This document shows, one piece after another, positions 13,131 to 26,077 of a DNA stretch of 64,000 bases. Origin of the DNA: Chrysomallon squamiferum (lineage: Eukaryota; Mollusca; Gastropoda; Neomphalida; Peltospiridae); contig CM022665.1 of assembly GCA_012295275.1 (NCBI GenBank), positions 12,453,976 through 12,517,975 on the forward strand. The letters run 5' to 3'. The notes beneath the pieces were generated by a model, which was not told the origin of the DNA, did no database searches, and worked only from the letters and a program-made list of their open reading frames with translations. How positions within the stretch are numbered: position 1 is the first letter of the stretch; the number at the start of each line of letters is the position of its first letter. Position numbers and translations under genes: made by a program.

Positions 13131-13463
13131 GGACCATTGATATTTAGTGATTTGTTCTGATCATATATATTTATTTTTATATATTTTGTACATATTTTGA
13201 CCCCAATGTAAACTATCAATAAGTACCAATTTAATTTGTTAAGTATATTCCTTTCATGCTGTTGCCGAAAGGTTTAATTATATGAAAAGGTTGGTGGTTT
13301 TGTTGTTGTTTTTGTTTGTGTGGGGTTTCTTCTCGGTTTTTTTTGTTGTTGTTGTTGTTGTTGTTTTGTTAGCTAGTCGGTTGCTAGGTAATATTACTGA
13401 TTAATTAGATAAGCAGCTGGTTAGTAGGTCAGTTTGTTAGTTAGCTAAAACGTAGATTATTTT
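13131..13463. other. AT-rich intergenic segment left of the tandem duplication
   Basis: It holds a (GTT)n tract (13342-13366) and otherwise nothing I can name. It ends at the TTTCTTTTTTAG tract where the duplicated unit starts. Confidence 0.6.
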
Positions 13464-14007
13464 CTTTTTTAGTATGATCGTCAGCCGATTGGCTGTTTTA
13501 TTATAATTATGTTTGGCGTGTGTCCGTATTTGTGTGTGTTTGTGTGTGTGTGTACATATATATATAAATTTATAAACTATAATCACCAGCCAAATCAGAT
13601 TATTACAATGCCAAAACATCAACGAAGTGAGGTTACCAACATCACAAGAGAAAACTAGTATCTCTTAGCTGACATTAACAGCTAACGAATATATGATTAA
13701 TCTACATCAAGTCGCCGTGTGCCCAATATTCACGAAGAAAATGAGAACTTTTAATCATAAGTGTATTGCATCTTCAGAGGGCCGAGACCTCCTATCGATT
13801 CTCATTTGCTACGGTGACGGAAACATGATACAGATGGAGATTCCGTCCCAAACACAAACATGATTTATTCTCGAATGATGTCTTCTTCATGAAAACCATT
13901 ATGTTCAAAAAAGAAACATTAACTAGAAACTGGAGTATCTGGATTAACATGGAACTTCCAGAAAACAGTAATATCTATATATGTATGTATACATACGTAC
14001 AAAAATA

Positions 14008-14273
<266 letters not shown>

Positions 14274-15389
14274 TTTTTTTCTCTCTGTCTTAATATTCCT
14301 CCATCTTAAGATATTTTTTTTCTTTTTCTATAACCGTACGTCTACAAAATATTTGTCTAGGCTAAAAAAAAAGCGAGATAAAATACCTTTTCTATTTCTT
14401 TATTTTTTTCTCTACTTCTTTCCCTTTCTTTCTTTATCTGTCTATCTGCTGTCTATCTCTGTCACTGACTATAAAAATATCTGAATTTATAAAAAGAAAA
14501 AATATTATTATAAAATTATGAATATAAGACAGAAGACTTAACTAGCGAAGATCACAGTCAGTTGTCTGAAGATCAAAAAGAGCTGATACTTCACATAAAT
14601 AATATCATCCATCATTTTTCATTACACTACCAGGAAGAACTTTTTTCTGTCTTTCTTTCTTGTTTTTTGTTTTTTTGTTTTTTTTTCTTTTAAAATTTAA
14701 AAAAAGGAATTATCAAAATATTTTTCTTAAAACGTCTTACTCTTTGGTTGACAAACCAACCTAACACTGAAAATGTCAGAAGATTTGTGCCCGCAGCAAT
14801 TGAGACTTAATAGGAAATTGAAGGAAGAAGACTTGATTTACGTACAACACGTAACTTTACCTTGTCGCAGAGATAAATTTGTGATCTCAGGACTTGACAT
14901 CGGATCCACATCGCAACCCCTGTAACGACATCGACTGCAATATCGTTGAGAAATAATCTGGAAATGGTCTCTCCACTTTCCAAATGTCGTGCTTATTAAG
15001 CTAAAATCTTGTGTTTTGCAGCCAGAAGAATAGAGCTAAAGACTCGTTCGCTACGTAATTTTTCTTTAGAGATGGAAACAAAAGCTGAAGAAGTAATCAA
15101 CTTGTTGTGCCTTTCTGTTGACCCGTGTTGACACAGCGTACAAGCTTATTTTCACTGAAAACCGTGTGAATATATTTGAATACAAATTATTCAAATGAGC
15201 AGTTTATGGAGGAATAACATGCTCGTTTGAAAATATTCTACACAAGCTAATAAATATATTACATGAAACGACCAGACATGTCTTAATGAATTACTTCCAA
15301 CGAGAATGCTAAAGTGGCTTTAAGGTTTTTTTTAACCTAAGACTTATAAAGATCCATACAAACGTAGAGACAGACGGAAATTCCGATAA

Positions 15390-15398
15390 ACACACGCA

Positions 15399-15429
<31 letters not shown>

Positions 15430-15570
15430 TATACATACATACATACATATATACATACATACATACATACATACATACATACGTATTTACATACGTATTT
15501 ACACACAAACATGCATACATACATACATACAAACAAACACACATACATACATACATATACACATACATGA
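15390..15570. repeat. CA / CATA microsatellites in copy 1
   Basis: CA and CATA runs with ACGTATTTAC interruptions. They recur at 25897-26077 in copy 2. Confidence 0.9.
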
Positions 15571-16035
15571 AGTAAAACTCAAGACGAAACGACGTTCAAA
15601 CTATTCTTTGAAATTGAGTACAAAAATGTTAAAACCAAAATTAGATTAATGTGGTTAGTATCCACATTTACGCGTTAAAAGATTATTTCAGATAAGAAGA
15701 GTACTAAAAAGAACTTCAAAGTTTTAAATTAAATTCATTTTAGTCTTTTTAAATTCTTCTTCACGGCACAGAGATAAAACATCGGTTTAAAAAAAAAATG
15801 AACTTAAGAAACGTTTTTGATATCACGTTGAGAAACACACTATGACTAAGAAATTGGATCTTACTCCGTTTCAAGCATTCTATTAAAAGCAAAATCACTT
15901 TGGCGTCAGTACATCTCCGAAATCTTTTCATTTAGAAAAATGGAATTCAGAAACAAATTTGTTTTGCTTCTATCTTACATCGAAATTACCAAAAGTAAAC
16001 GATTCAGAAAAATGATTCCACCCAGTAATTTAAAT

Positions 16036-16371
16036 TTAAGTTGTAATTACTTTCTCGACTTCCAGTTTTATGTTGTTTTGTTTCTTAGTTTGTTTGCCTT
16101 GATTTTCGTTGTTTAATAAACAATAAGATGGTGTATTATTGGTTTTATTTTTGTTTACTAGGTTAACGTTGCTGTTAATCTTTTTAAAAAAATATTTTAA
16201 AAATGGGAGAAAAAAACGACAACCAAAATGATCTGCAAGCCCGTACGGAGAGTTGGGTGCGACGGGTGGGTGGATATGCACCACCCTTGGTCTGCCGAGG
16301 TCCGCCATGAATGTCCGAATAGTCCGATGATATGAACTGTATGAGGTTTTCGCAGTTATAGTGGGTTTCAT
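16036..16371 (-). other. Open frame of 111 codons, coding status unproven
   Basis: An ATG-initiated frame whose first ~60 residues come from a locally GC-richer, complex-sequence patch (16210-16371). The rest is Lys/Asn-rich, as expected of random AT-rich DNA. An identical frame lies at 26543-26878 in the second copy. I recognise no domain and no clear splice donor at the end of the GC-rich part. It could be a small exon, a mobile-element remnant, or chance. Confidence 0.15.
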
Positions 16372-19300
16372 GACGTAATATGCAGCAGAAATGTGTGAAA
16401 CGTGAACAGTGTCGTTAATTTTTCTGAGGATCCGCGTTGATAGACACTAACTTCATTATCTCCCTTGCCAGTTTACGTCGTTGAATGCTGGAAAATGCAT
16501 TTTCTGCATTCTAGATTTTAAAAAGATTACGAGGTGGTTGGGTAGATTCTCCCGTACTCTCTTACAAATCCGGCCCTTTGGGACATCGATTACACACACA
16601 CACTCACTCTCTTTTGGGGAGGGGGGTCTTTTTTCTTCTAGTTTTTTAGCTGTAGATACAGTTTGATTTCAGTTGAATTGCTAAACGGATGCATAGTTTT
16701 AAAAGAAATGGTTGCTTATAGCTAACTGTAGAAAACCTGCATTATGCTAGATCGATTGCAGTACTCATCGGAGCTTGAATTACATTATTTCCCGATCCAA
16801 CCAGTATCGCTAACACCATATAATGGTAGATTAAAAATACATGGAGGTCGTCGTTTAAAACAATTATTTTCCTTTTTACTTCGTTTGGAAATGTCCTTCG
16901 ATATAATAATCTTCATGTTGTTATCGTTGCCTTTCTTCTAGATGACGTTATTAATATTTTCCCAATGTAATTATGTCACTGGCACATTGCAATATTATTT
17001 CTACAGACTTGGCCATCATCCCAGTGCAGTAGATTGTCATCAAACCGTACACGTCTTCAAAGATTTTCAGGATTCCCAAGAGAAATATACGGTCAAGTGT
17101 TGCCACATCCGAAGCCTAATTATATTACCCAGTGATGCGGACCGCAATGAATCTAATGGTCAAAGGAACAATCCGTTCAGAAAGTTAAGTATCAAAAGAT
17201 CCAGCACTATCGTAATAACACGAATAGTGTGTAAAACTGGTTACGTCAAGCTGCTCTGATGAGCTGAAGATAAGAAAGATAATGACGTTTATTCTAACAC
17301 GAGAGATGAATTACGTCTGGAGATGTCTGTCCGAACGGTACTGAATTTCAGGACTTGGAAGTTAAGAGCACACATCAAATCAAATATTAAAATAACTGGC
17401 TGATAATTTGGAGTTGTAAAATTCTTTTTTGTAATCGGTGTTGTTTTTGTTGGTATTATGTTGTTTGTAGTTGTTGTAATCAGATTCTCATTGGTGATGT
17501 TACTGGTGTTATTAGACCTTTTTGTATACAGGTTTATTCAAATGAGGACATTGTTATATTTTTTTCATTCCATTTTAGCAATTTCTTCTAGACAGTGCCG
17601 CTGCTGCTGCTGTTGTTACTGATGATGTAGTTATCTGATACGTTTTCCTTTTTTATTACTGTTATTGTTCTCCTTTACTTTTTACTTTTCTCATTATTAC
17701 TGGTACTTAGCATCGTTTGGTTTCGAAAAAGAAACTATCGGATCAAGTAACCTCTAAATCAAATACCTTCAGATGAAAATCAGTATCTCTTCAGATCTTT
17801 GGCACATAAAATCACTGCCTCGGTTATTACAGATAACCCGTTTTTCCCCGCGATATCTACACACACCCTTGGACGTGACAAGTACAAAATCATCTGCCAC
17901 AACAAGTTTCGATTTTTGGTTTTCTGCCGGAGAAGTACTGAAGTTATTATCTCCTCTACAAACGTCTGTGATTTAATGTTTCTGACGCTTCCTTCTTGCT
18001 GAGTAAGACGTTTATCGAGGAGATCAACAAGTGATTCGAATAGGACGTTACAATTGACGTTTGGCATGTCATTCTGAATCGAGAGGAAGAATTATTAACA
18101 AAATTCAGAAACTGTGTTTAGTTAAAGAGGTTTTAAAAAAAAAATAATAATCTTTAATATTACTGCTGGAGCACCGAACTCATTCTTTGTTTGATGGATT
18201 TGTCTGCAGACTTTAGGGAGACACGATGATTGCGAAAATAATGATTCAGTGATTAAAGAAATAATATAATTATTAGCTGCTGAGATCGCGCATAAATTAA
18301 TCTGCAATTACTGTTAGAATTAATTACTGAATAGTTAATGTCACGAACTAGTAATTAATTATTAATATAAAACTGAATTCTTTAATTGTATTTCAATCAT
18401 GTTTCAGTTATTTTATTTAAACTTATTATTTTCTTATTTATCATACCAAGAATCCAAACAAACTGTCGTATCCATGATCATGTTAATAATAAAAAAAAAT
18501 ATCTAAGAAGTAGATCTCTTCAATGCATCATTTAGTTTCCAGGAACACGAACCTGATAATAATCTCAAAAATTCCTACCAAGTTTAGTATTTGTATACTA
18601 AAATTCAAAATTAATTAATTTATTATAAGGAGACCATCGTTGTATAATTAATATTTATGTAAAGATTGTAAAATACACCAAATATTCTTAATTTCCTTAA
18701 TCGCCAGTTTTAAGTTTTATTTTGGCTCATAATATTATTTTTATATTTTGTCATTAGCAAAGAATGGTGTTCATGAATAGACAAAGTTATCGCTTACAAA
18801 GATACAAAACACATTTTAATCACATTATATTCATTTTGCATGTGTGTTTATATTTATGTTTTATATTATTTGACTGTTGAAGAGATCGCCTTGTTCCAGA
18901 CTAGGAAGAAACTGGAAATAAACTGCTGAGATGCATATTTTAATTAAAAATATATATATATATGTTTTTTTTTCAAATCATCCGTATTCCAGTAATATCT
19001 ACTCGGAGCAAACGAAAAAAAAAAATCCGTTTCGTTTCGTGAAATATTTAATGAACTTAAAAGGTATTAAATGCATTTCTGTGAATGTTACATTATTATA
19101 CATGGCAAATATCCACCCTCTGTGACCATTAGAAATACAATATATTCTATTTCAGACTTTCTGGAAAGAAAAAACATTCAAGGCAAATGTTGCATTAATT
19201 TCTGGTTCAAAGTATATCCTAATAAAGGCTCGTGTTTTATGTCTTTTTATTTATATGTACAGAAGTACAAAAATATCTGATTTGGTTTAACAAATTTATT

Positions 19301-20202
19301 TACACAATGTCTCTATTCTGACTTTGAGATTATCAAAAGAAAACCAAAAATAAATACAATACAAAATTCATATTGATAAATAGAACACCTATTATTATTT
19401 TTTTTTTATTTTTTTTTGTCTTTATAATTATAGTTGTTTTTGTTGCTCTTATTATTATTATCATCATTATCATTGCGAATAACTTTATTAATATCTTTTT
19501 CTTCTTCTTATAGTCGACATCATTATCATTATTATGTTTTATCAGCATTTTCATTTCCTAAATATCTAAACAATGATGTCTATAATGACGAAGCTGATAC
19601 TGATGACGACGTTGATGGAGGAAACGATAACTCCTGTCATGTCGTAATTCCACGACAGTTAATACGAAAAAAAAAAAAAAAAAAAAAAAAAAAAACAAGG
19701 ATATTTCTAAATTCACAAATGATTCATTTTAAACAGATATTCTATATCTTTTCACTGGGTCATATCCAGGGCTCTTCCTTGAACCATACCCTTGCTTATC
19801 ACTTAAAGCAATTTTCTAATTATTTATGGGCACTTTTGGACTTTTTGCCATTTCTAATACCAATTTTCAGTGTATAATATAGCAAAACAACTCTACACAG
19901 CTCTAAGATGTTTTACTGTATTTTGCCATTAGTGTTGTTATATATGTTTAGTGTGACGTTTTCTATATTTCATGGCGTGTTATTTACTCCCTGTGATTAG
20001 AAAGTTTTACCCATGAGACAGTCACAGAGACAGTTGTAACCATATCAAGAATTAAATCAGTTAATGTCAGTGATATGTGGTGTTTGTCGATGCCATGGGA
20101 GGCTGCTATCTTTATAAGGCAAGATATTTCTCTTTAAATTTCTTTAAGATTTTCTGTTCAGATGTTGTGTATATTGTTTCAGCCATATTAAGTAATATGA
20201 AT

Positions 20203-20242
20203 ACGTGTGTGTGTGTGTGTGTGTTTGTGTATTTGTGTATGT

Positions 20243-20284
<42 letters not shown>
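20203..20284. repeat. (GT)n microsatellite in copy 1
   Basis: GT runs interrupted by TTTGTGTATTTGTGTATGTAC. The copy 2 equivalent at 30703-30776 is shorter. Confidence 0.95.
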
Positions 20285-20285
<1 letters not shown>

Positions 20286-22225
20286 AATAAGATTTATTGT
20301 CTTTCATTTTGGTATACTACTAACAAGTTTGGCGCGTTTGATTTGTGTTTTCTTTTAATATTGCTTATTTGTCTACATGTTTGTTTTTTTGTACTGAAAG
20401 ATGGTTTTTTATAGACAGATAGATAGAGAGACAGAGAAACTGATAGATAGATAGATATGTACATACATTTATACGTACGTACGTACATACCTACATACAT
20501 ACACTGACAGACAGAGAGATAGATAGACATACGTGTGTGCATATATAAAATTATTGGCGCAATCCATCCAGTTTGTTTCTCTGCGAGGGTAACTGTCAAA
20601 CTGGATGAAACACTTTACAGTAGTCCCCGTCGGCATTTATGATGACGTTTCCAGAAACAAACCAGATAATATTTTAGTCCCAGTATAAACACTATAAAAG
20701 AGCAAAAGGAAAATGATACTTCCATTTCTTCCAACAAAAAAAATGTAAAATAGATATATTAATATAATGAAACAAACCAAAAAATTGTTAACATTCTGCA
20801 GTTTTTGAAAACAAATATGATTATCAGTTACAAAAATGACAACAACACCAAAAACCATTTAAATAAATGAACATGAAACAAAAATATTTAAAAATAAGCT
20901 TTCGATTTGAATTTCACTTTGTCAAGTTTAATTATTTAGGTATATTGACGTTTGAGCTGATAAACATAATAACTTCCTTCTTGGTTCGTTCCTTAATGTG
21001 ATGAGATCATTATAATGTTTTATTGATTCACCGTCTTAGACTAACAGGTGGTTTGGTTCCTGAATTAGTCAAAGGACGCAAGAAATGCGATGCACTCTCT
21101 ACCGTTAGCTGACGTCATACCTATTACTAAGGACATGGTCAAAGAATAAAGGCTAAAGTATTATTGATTCCTGCTGCAAAGAGATGCGCTGGTCAAATTA
21201 TTTTGGATAAAGCCGCATAACTGTGGCTCAGCACACATCCGTTCAAATGACAGAGAACAACTGACGTTCAAAGAAGAAAATTAATGAGTAAAATATGTCT
21301 ATTTAGTTAAATACATTCAGCATTATGTTTGTTATTATATCCTGATTATGAAAGGTTTCAATACTGTTGTATAAAATTATTTATTTAGAAACTGTTCTTA
21401 ATTTTATTTATTTATTCATCCATTTGTTTGGTCGAGTTTGACATATTTAGGGATATAGTGGAATCGTTAACGGTTTATTTATTTGTTCTGCTTTCTTGCT
21501 TGCTTGCTTAGGTCTGTGTTTTTATTGTTTTCCATAATGTTTTCGACTTTGTAAAGTCTACTATTCTTGTTTCATATATGGTCAGGTTGATGTTGAGGTT
21601 TTGTCTTCTTTTTTTTTTCTTTTTCTTTGGTTCTCCTCTTTATTTGTGTTACTATTCTGCTTCTTCATTATCGTCATCGTCATCGTCATCTTCATCTTTC
21701 AGCCAATAACCATCAAACAACCTATCTCTTTCTATTCTCCTGTCATGTTCATTAACTAAAGAAAATAATATTAAAATCGTACGTGTTTTTAGAAACTTCC
21801 AGAACCCTAAAAGATCCATATAAGCTTCCTTGTCCATCATAATCAGTCGTGGAGCAACAATTTACGTAAAACATCCCAGGGCTCTGAAGGACATCTTGCA
21901 TCACTTCATTGTCCTAATTCAACCACCTGTATTAATTCATGATAAAGTTTCAACAGTCTCAGTGACCCATCTTCAGGGCAAGACAATCCAATTACACAGA
22001 GTATCTGACAGCAACCACCATGACAAATAGACCTGCCTCTTCAGGCTCTATGCCAAATTGGATTCTGGGATATAAAAATAAAATGGCAGCCACAACACTG
22101 CTGAGTAACTTGGAATGACACTGTTTAATATGCACAAGCAATGCCCAAGGCTATGTGCAGTTTCGCGGTCGGTGAATTGAATTCGCTTTGTTGATAAAGA
22201 AAATGTTAAAAGGAATCGAACGTCA

Positions 22226-22256
<31 letters not shown>

Positions 22257-22837
22257 GAAGAGAGACGTGAATGGGAATAATCAGCGAACGGGTTAGCGGA
22301 AAACTAAAGGAAAAATAAAGTGTTAAAATATTTTTTGGTTTGTTTTGGTTTTTTTTTTTTTATTTGTTATTTTGGTTGTTTGTTTGTTTGCTGTAATTTA
22401 GAGGAGGGATGTTTTATTATTATTATTAATGTTGTTATTATTGGTGGTGTTGCTGTTGCTGTTGTTGTAATTTAGAGGAGGGATGTTGTTGTTAATGTTA
22501 TTGTTGCTGTGGTTGTGGTTTAGTTGGGTTTTTTGTTGTTGTCTAATTTCTTTTGTTGTTCGGGGGAATTTGTTTTTTGGGAGATATATATTTGTTGACT
22601 GATACTTTAAAGAAAATCAAGCCGGAGAAATAATAACAATAACACAAAACCTGTGGCACTTAAAATTCCACATGATAAACTGAAGCATACTTTTCGACTG
22701 TTGTAGAAATGTTTTTGTGTTTTAAATATTACAGCTCTTCTACTTAACTCTTTTAGCAACCGCAAAAGAAACCCGACCATCGTTTTGAAGATTCTTATTC
22801 ATACAAAAATCCATTCCTGTTGGCTTGTGTATATTAT

Positions 22838-22891
<54 letters not shown>

Positions 22892-22910
22892 TGTGTGTGT
22901 GTGTGTGTCT
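22838..22910. repeat. (GT)n microsatellite in copy 1
   Basis: A GT run with a single GA interruption. In copy 2 (33318-33387) it is uninterrupted, and the flanking sequence just to its left also differs. Confidence 0.95.
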
Positions 22911-24529
22911 ACTATGTATGGATTTCTATATTTTTGAAATATGAATGTATAGCAATGCAAAGAATAAAAGGGACTTTTATGAATTTCTGAGGATTTGGTT
23001 TATTTGTTTTGTGTGTTTTGTTTTGTTTTTTGTTTGTTTCTGGGCTGTTGTTGTTGTTGTTTGTTTGTTTTGGTTTGGTTGTTATTTTTTGGTGGGGAGA
23101 TGTGGAGTTTCTTTTTTTCATAGCTGTTTTTATTTATTTGTTATTTTCATTATCGTCGTTTTTCAGTGGTTTTATTATTTTATTTTTATTTTTATTTTTA
23201 TTTTTACTTTAATTCTTCTTATATTTTTTTAAGCAATTTTCTTCAGAATTATTCAACGCAGAGTGACAAAAAAAAAAAATTGAAAAATATTATTTTGTTA
23301 ATAGTATTTAATGGCGCTCTTACGTTTTAAATAACCTGGATAACATCGCACTGATTACGTAATGTCCACAGTTGAAAATATTCAAGAAAAATAATTTAAT
23401 AAGACCAAGGTCCATCGATCGTTAAAAGTACTTCATTCTGTCAGGTATTTTTCTTAACACATTTTAAATCGTAACTTCCTGGTTCGTTAAAGGAACGGAA
23501 TTTTAATCACACCAGGAAGGAAGTGGTATAAAAAAATGTTTAAATTATTTCATTTCTACTAATTACGAAACTGAAATCAGTGCTTTCTGAAAAGCTTTAC
23601 CTTATTTTGGAGTTCAGAAATGTGTCGCTGTGGTAATGAAGCCGTGTGGTTTCATACATGCGTATGCAACTGAAAATCTTTATTATTCACTGTAAAGTCT
23701 GTTACCGAATGGAAATTGCATTTTCGGTTTCCAAGGGTGTTGTTAATAGTTTTCGCTGATAAAGATTTATTATTCTGGAAAGCACATCCAGGCATCGCCA
23801 TTTCCGTATTTGTCAGACGTGAAAATGATGCCAGGAAATATTTTTTTACAAATGAAAATTAAAAAATTTCAAACAGACAGATTCCCGAAAGATAAGAAAT
23901 AAAAACTGGTAACTGCAAGCCAGGCTCCAGGGAAGTTCAGGTGTTTCGAATCTCTCTAATAACCTCCGTGAACAAACTGCCTTTTTTTTAGTATGATCGT
24001 CAGCCGATTGGCTGTTTTATTATAATTATGTTTGGCGTGTGTCCGTATTTGTGTGTGTTTGTGTGTGTGTGTACATATATATATAAATTTATAAACTATA
24101 ATCACCAGCCAAATCAGATTATTACAATGCCAAAACATCAACGAAGTGAGGTTACCAACATCACAAGAGAAAACTAGTATCTCTTAGCTGACATTCACAG
24201 TTAACGAATATATGATTAATCTACATCAAGTCGCCGTGTGCCCAATATTCACGAAGAAAATGAGAACTTTTAATCATAAGTGTATTGCATCTTCAGAGGG
24301 CCGAGACCTCCTATCGATTCTCATTTGCTACGGTGACGGAAACATGATACAGATGGAGATTCCGTCCCAAACACAAACATGATTTATTCTCGAATGATGT
24401 CTTCTTCATGAAAACCATTATGTTCAAAAAAGAAACATTAACTAGAAACTGGAGTATCTGGATTAACATGGAACTTCCAGAAAACAGTAATATCATATAA
24501 TGTATGTATACATACGTACAAAAATACAT

Positions 24530-24789
<260 letters not shown>

Positions 24790-25896
24790 TTTTTTTCTCT
24801 CTGTCTTAATATTCCTCCATCTTAAGATATTTTTTTTCTTTTTCTATAACCGTACGTCTACAAAATATTTGTCTAGGCTAAAAAAAAAGCGAGATAAAAT
24901 ACCTTTTCTATTTCTTTATTTTTTTCTCTACTTCTTTCCCTTTCTTTCTTTATCTGTCTATCTGCTGTCTATCTCTGTCACTGACTATAAAAATATCTGA
25001 ATTTATAAAAAGAAAAAATATTATTATAAAATTATGAATATAAGACAGAAGACTTAACTAGCGAAGATCACAGTCAGTTGTCTGAAGATCAAAAAGAGCT
25101 GATACTTCACATAAATAATATCATCCATCATTTTTCATTACACTACCAGGAAGAACTTTTTTCTGTCTTTCTTTCTTGTTTTTTTTTGTTTTTTTTTCTT
25201 TTAAAATTTAAAAAAAGGAATTATCAAAATATTTTTCTTAAAACGTCTTACTCTTTGGTTGACAAACCAACCTAACACTGAAAATGTCAGAAGATTTGTG
25301 CCCGCAGCAATTGAGACTTAATAGGAAATTGAAGGAAGAAGACTTGATTTACGTACAACACGTAACTTTACCTTGTCGCAGAGATAAATTTGTGATCTCA
25401 GGACTTGACATCGGATCCACATCGCAACCCCTGTAACGACATCGACTGCAATATCGTTGAGAAATAATCTGGAAATGGTCTCTCCACTTTCCAAATGTCG
25501 TGCTTATTAAGCTAAAATCTTGTGTTTTGCAGCCAGAAGAATAGAGCTAAAGACTCGTTCGCTACGTAATTTTTTCTTTAGAGATGGAAACAAAAGCTGA
25601 AGAAGTAATCAACTTGTTGTGCCTTTCTGTTGACCCGTGTTGACACAGCGTACAAGCTTATTTTCACTGAAAACCGTGTGAATATATTTGAATACAAATT
25701 ATTCAAATGAGCAGTTTATGGAGGAATAACATGCTCGTTTGAAAATATTCTACACAAGCTAATAAATATATTACATGAAACGACCAGACATGTCTTAATG
25801 AATTACTTCCAACGAGAATGCTAAAGTGGCTTTAAGTTTTTTTAACCTAAGACTTATAAAGATCCATACAAACGTAGAGACAGACGGAAATTCCGA

Positions 25897-25908
25897 TAAA
25901 CACACGCA

Positions 25909-25939
<31 letters not shown>

Positions 25940-26077
25940 TATACATACATACATACATATATACATACATACATACATACATACATACATACGTATTTAC
26001 ATACGTATTTACACACAAACATGCATACATACATACATACAAACAAACACACATACATACATACATATACACATACA
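25897..26077. repeat. CA / CATA microsatellites in copy 2
   Basis: Counterpart of 15390-15570 with the same interruption pattern. Confidence 0.9.

Noticed and set aside
16942-17259. 105-codon plus-strand frame preceded by an acceptor-like TTCTTCTAG, repeated at 27449-27766
   Set aside because: No recognisable domain and no donor or partner exon. It remains unproven.
17780-18067. 95-codon minus-strand frame, repeated identically at 28285-28572
   Set aside because: Identity between copies reflects the block duplication, not selection. No domain, promoter or splice partners seen.
21652-22030. Two opposed short frames (acidic tail on -, His-rich on +), repeated at 32139-32517
   Set aside because: Acidic tail comes from a GTCATC triplet repeat; no other coding evidence.
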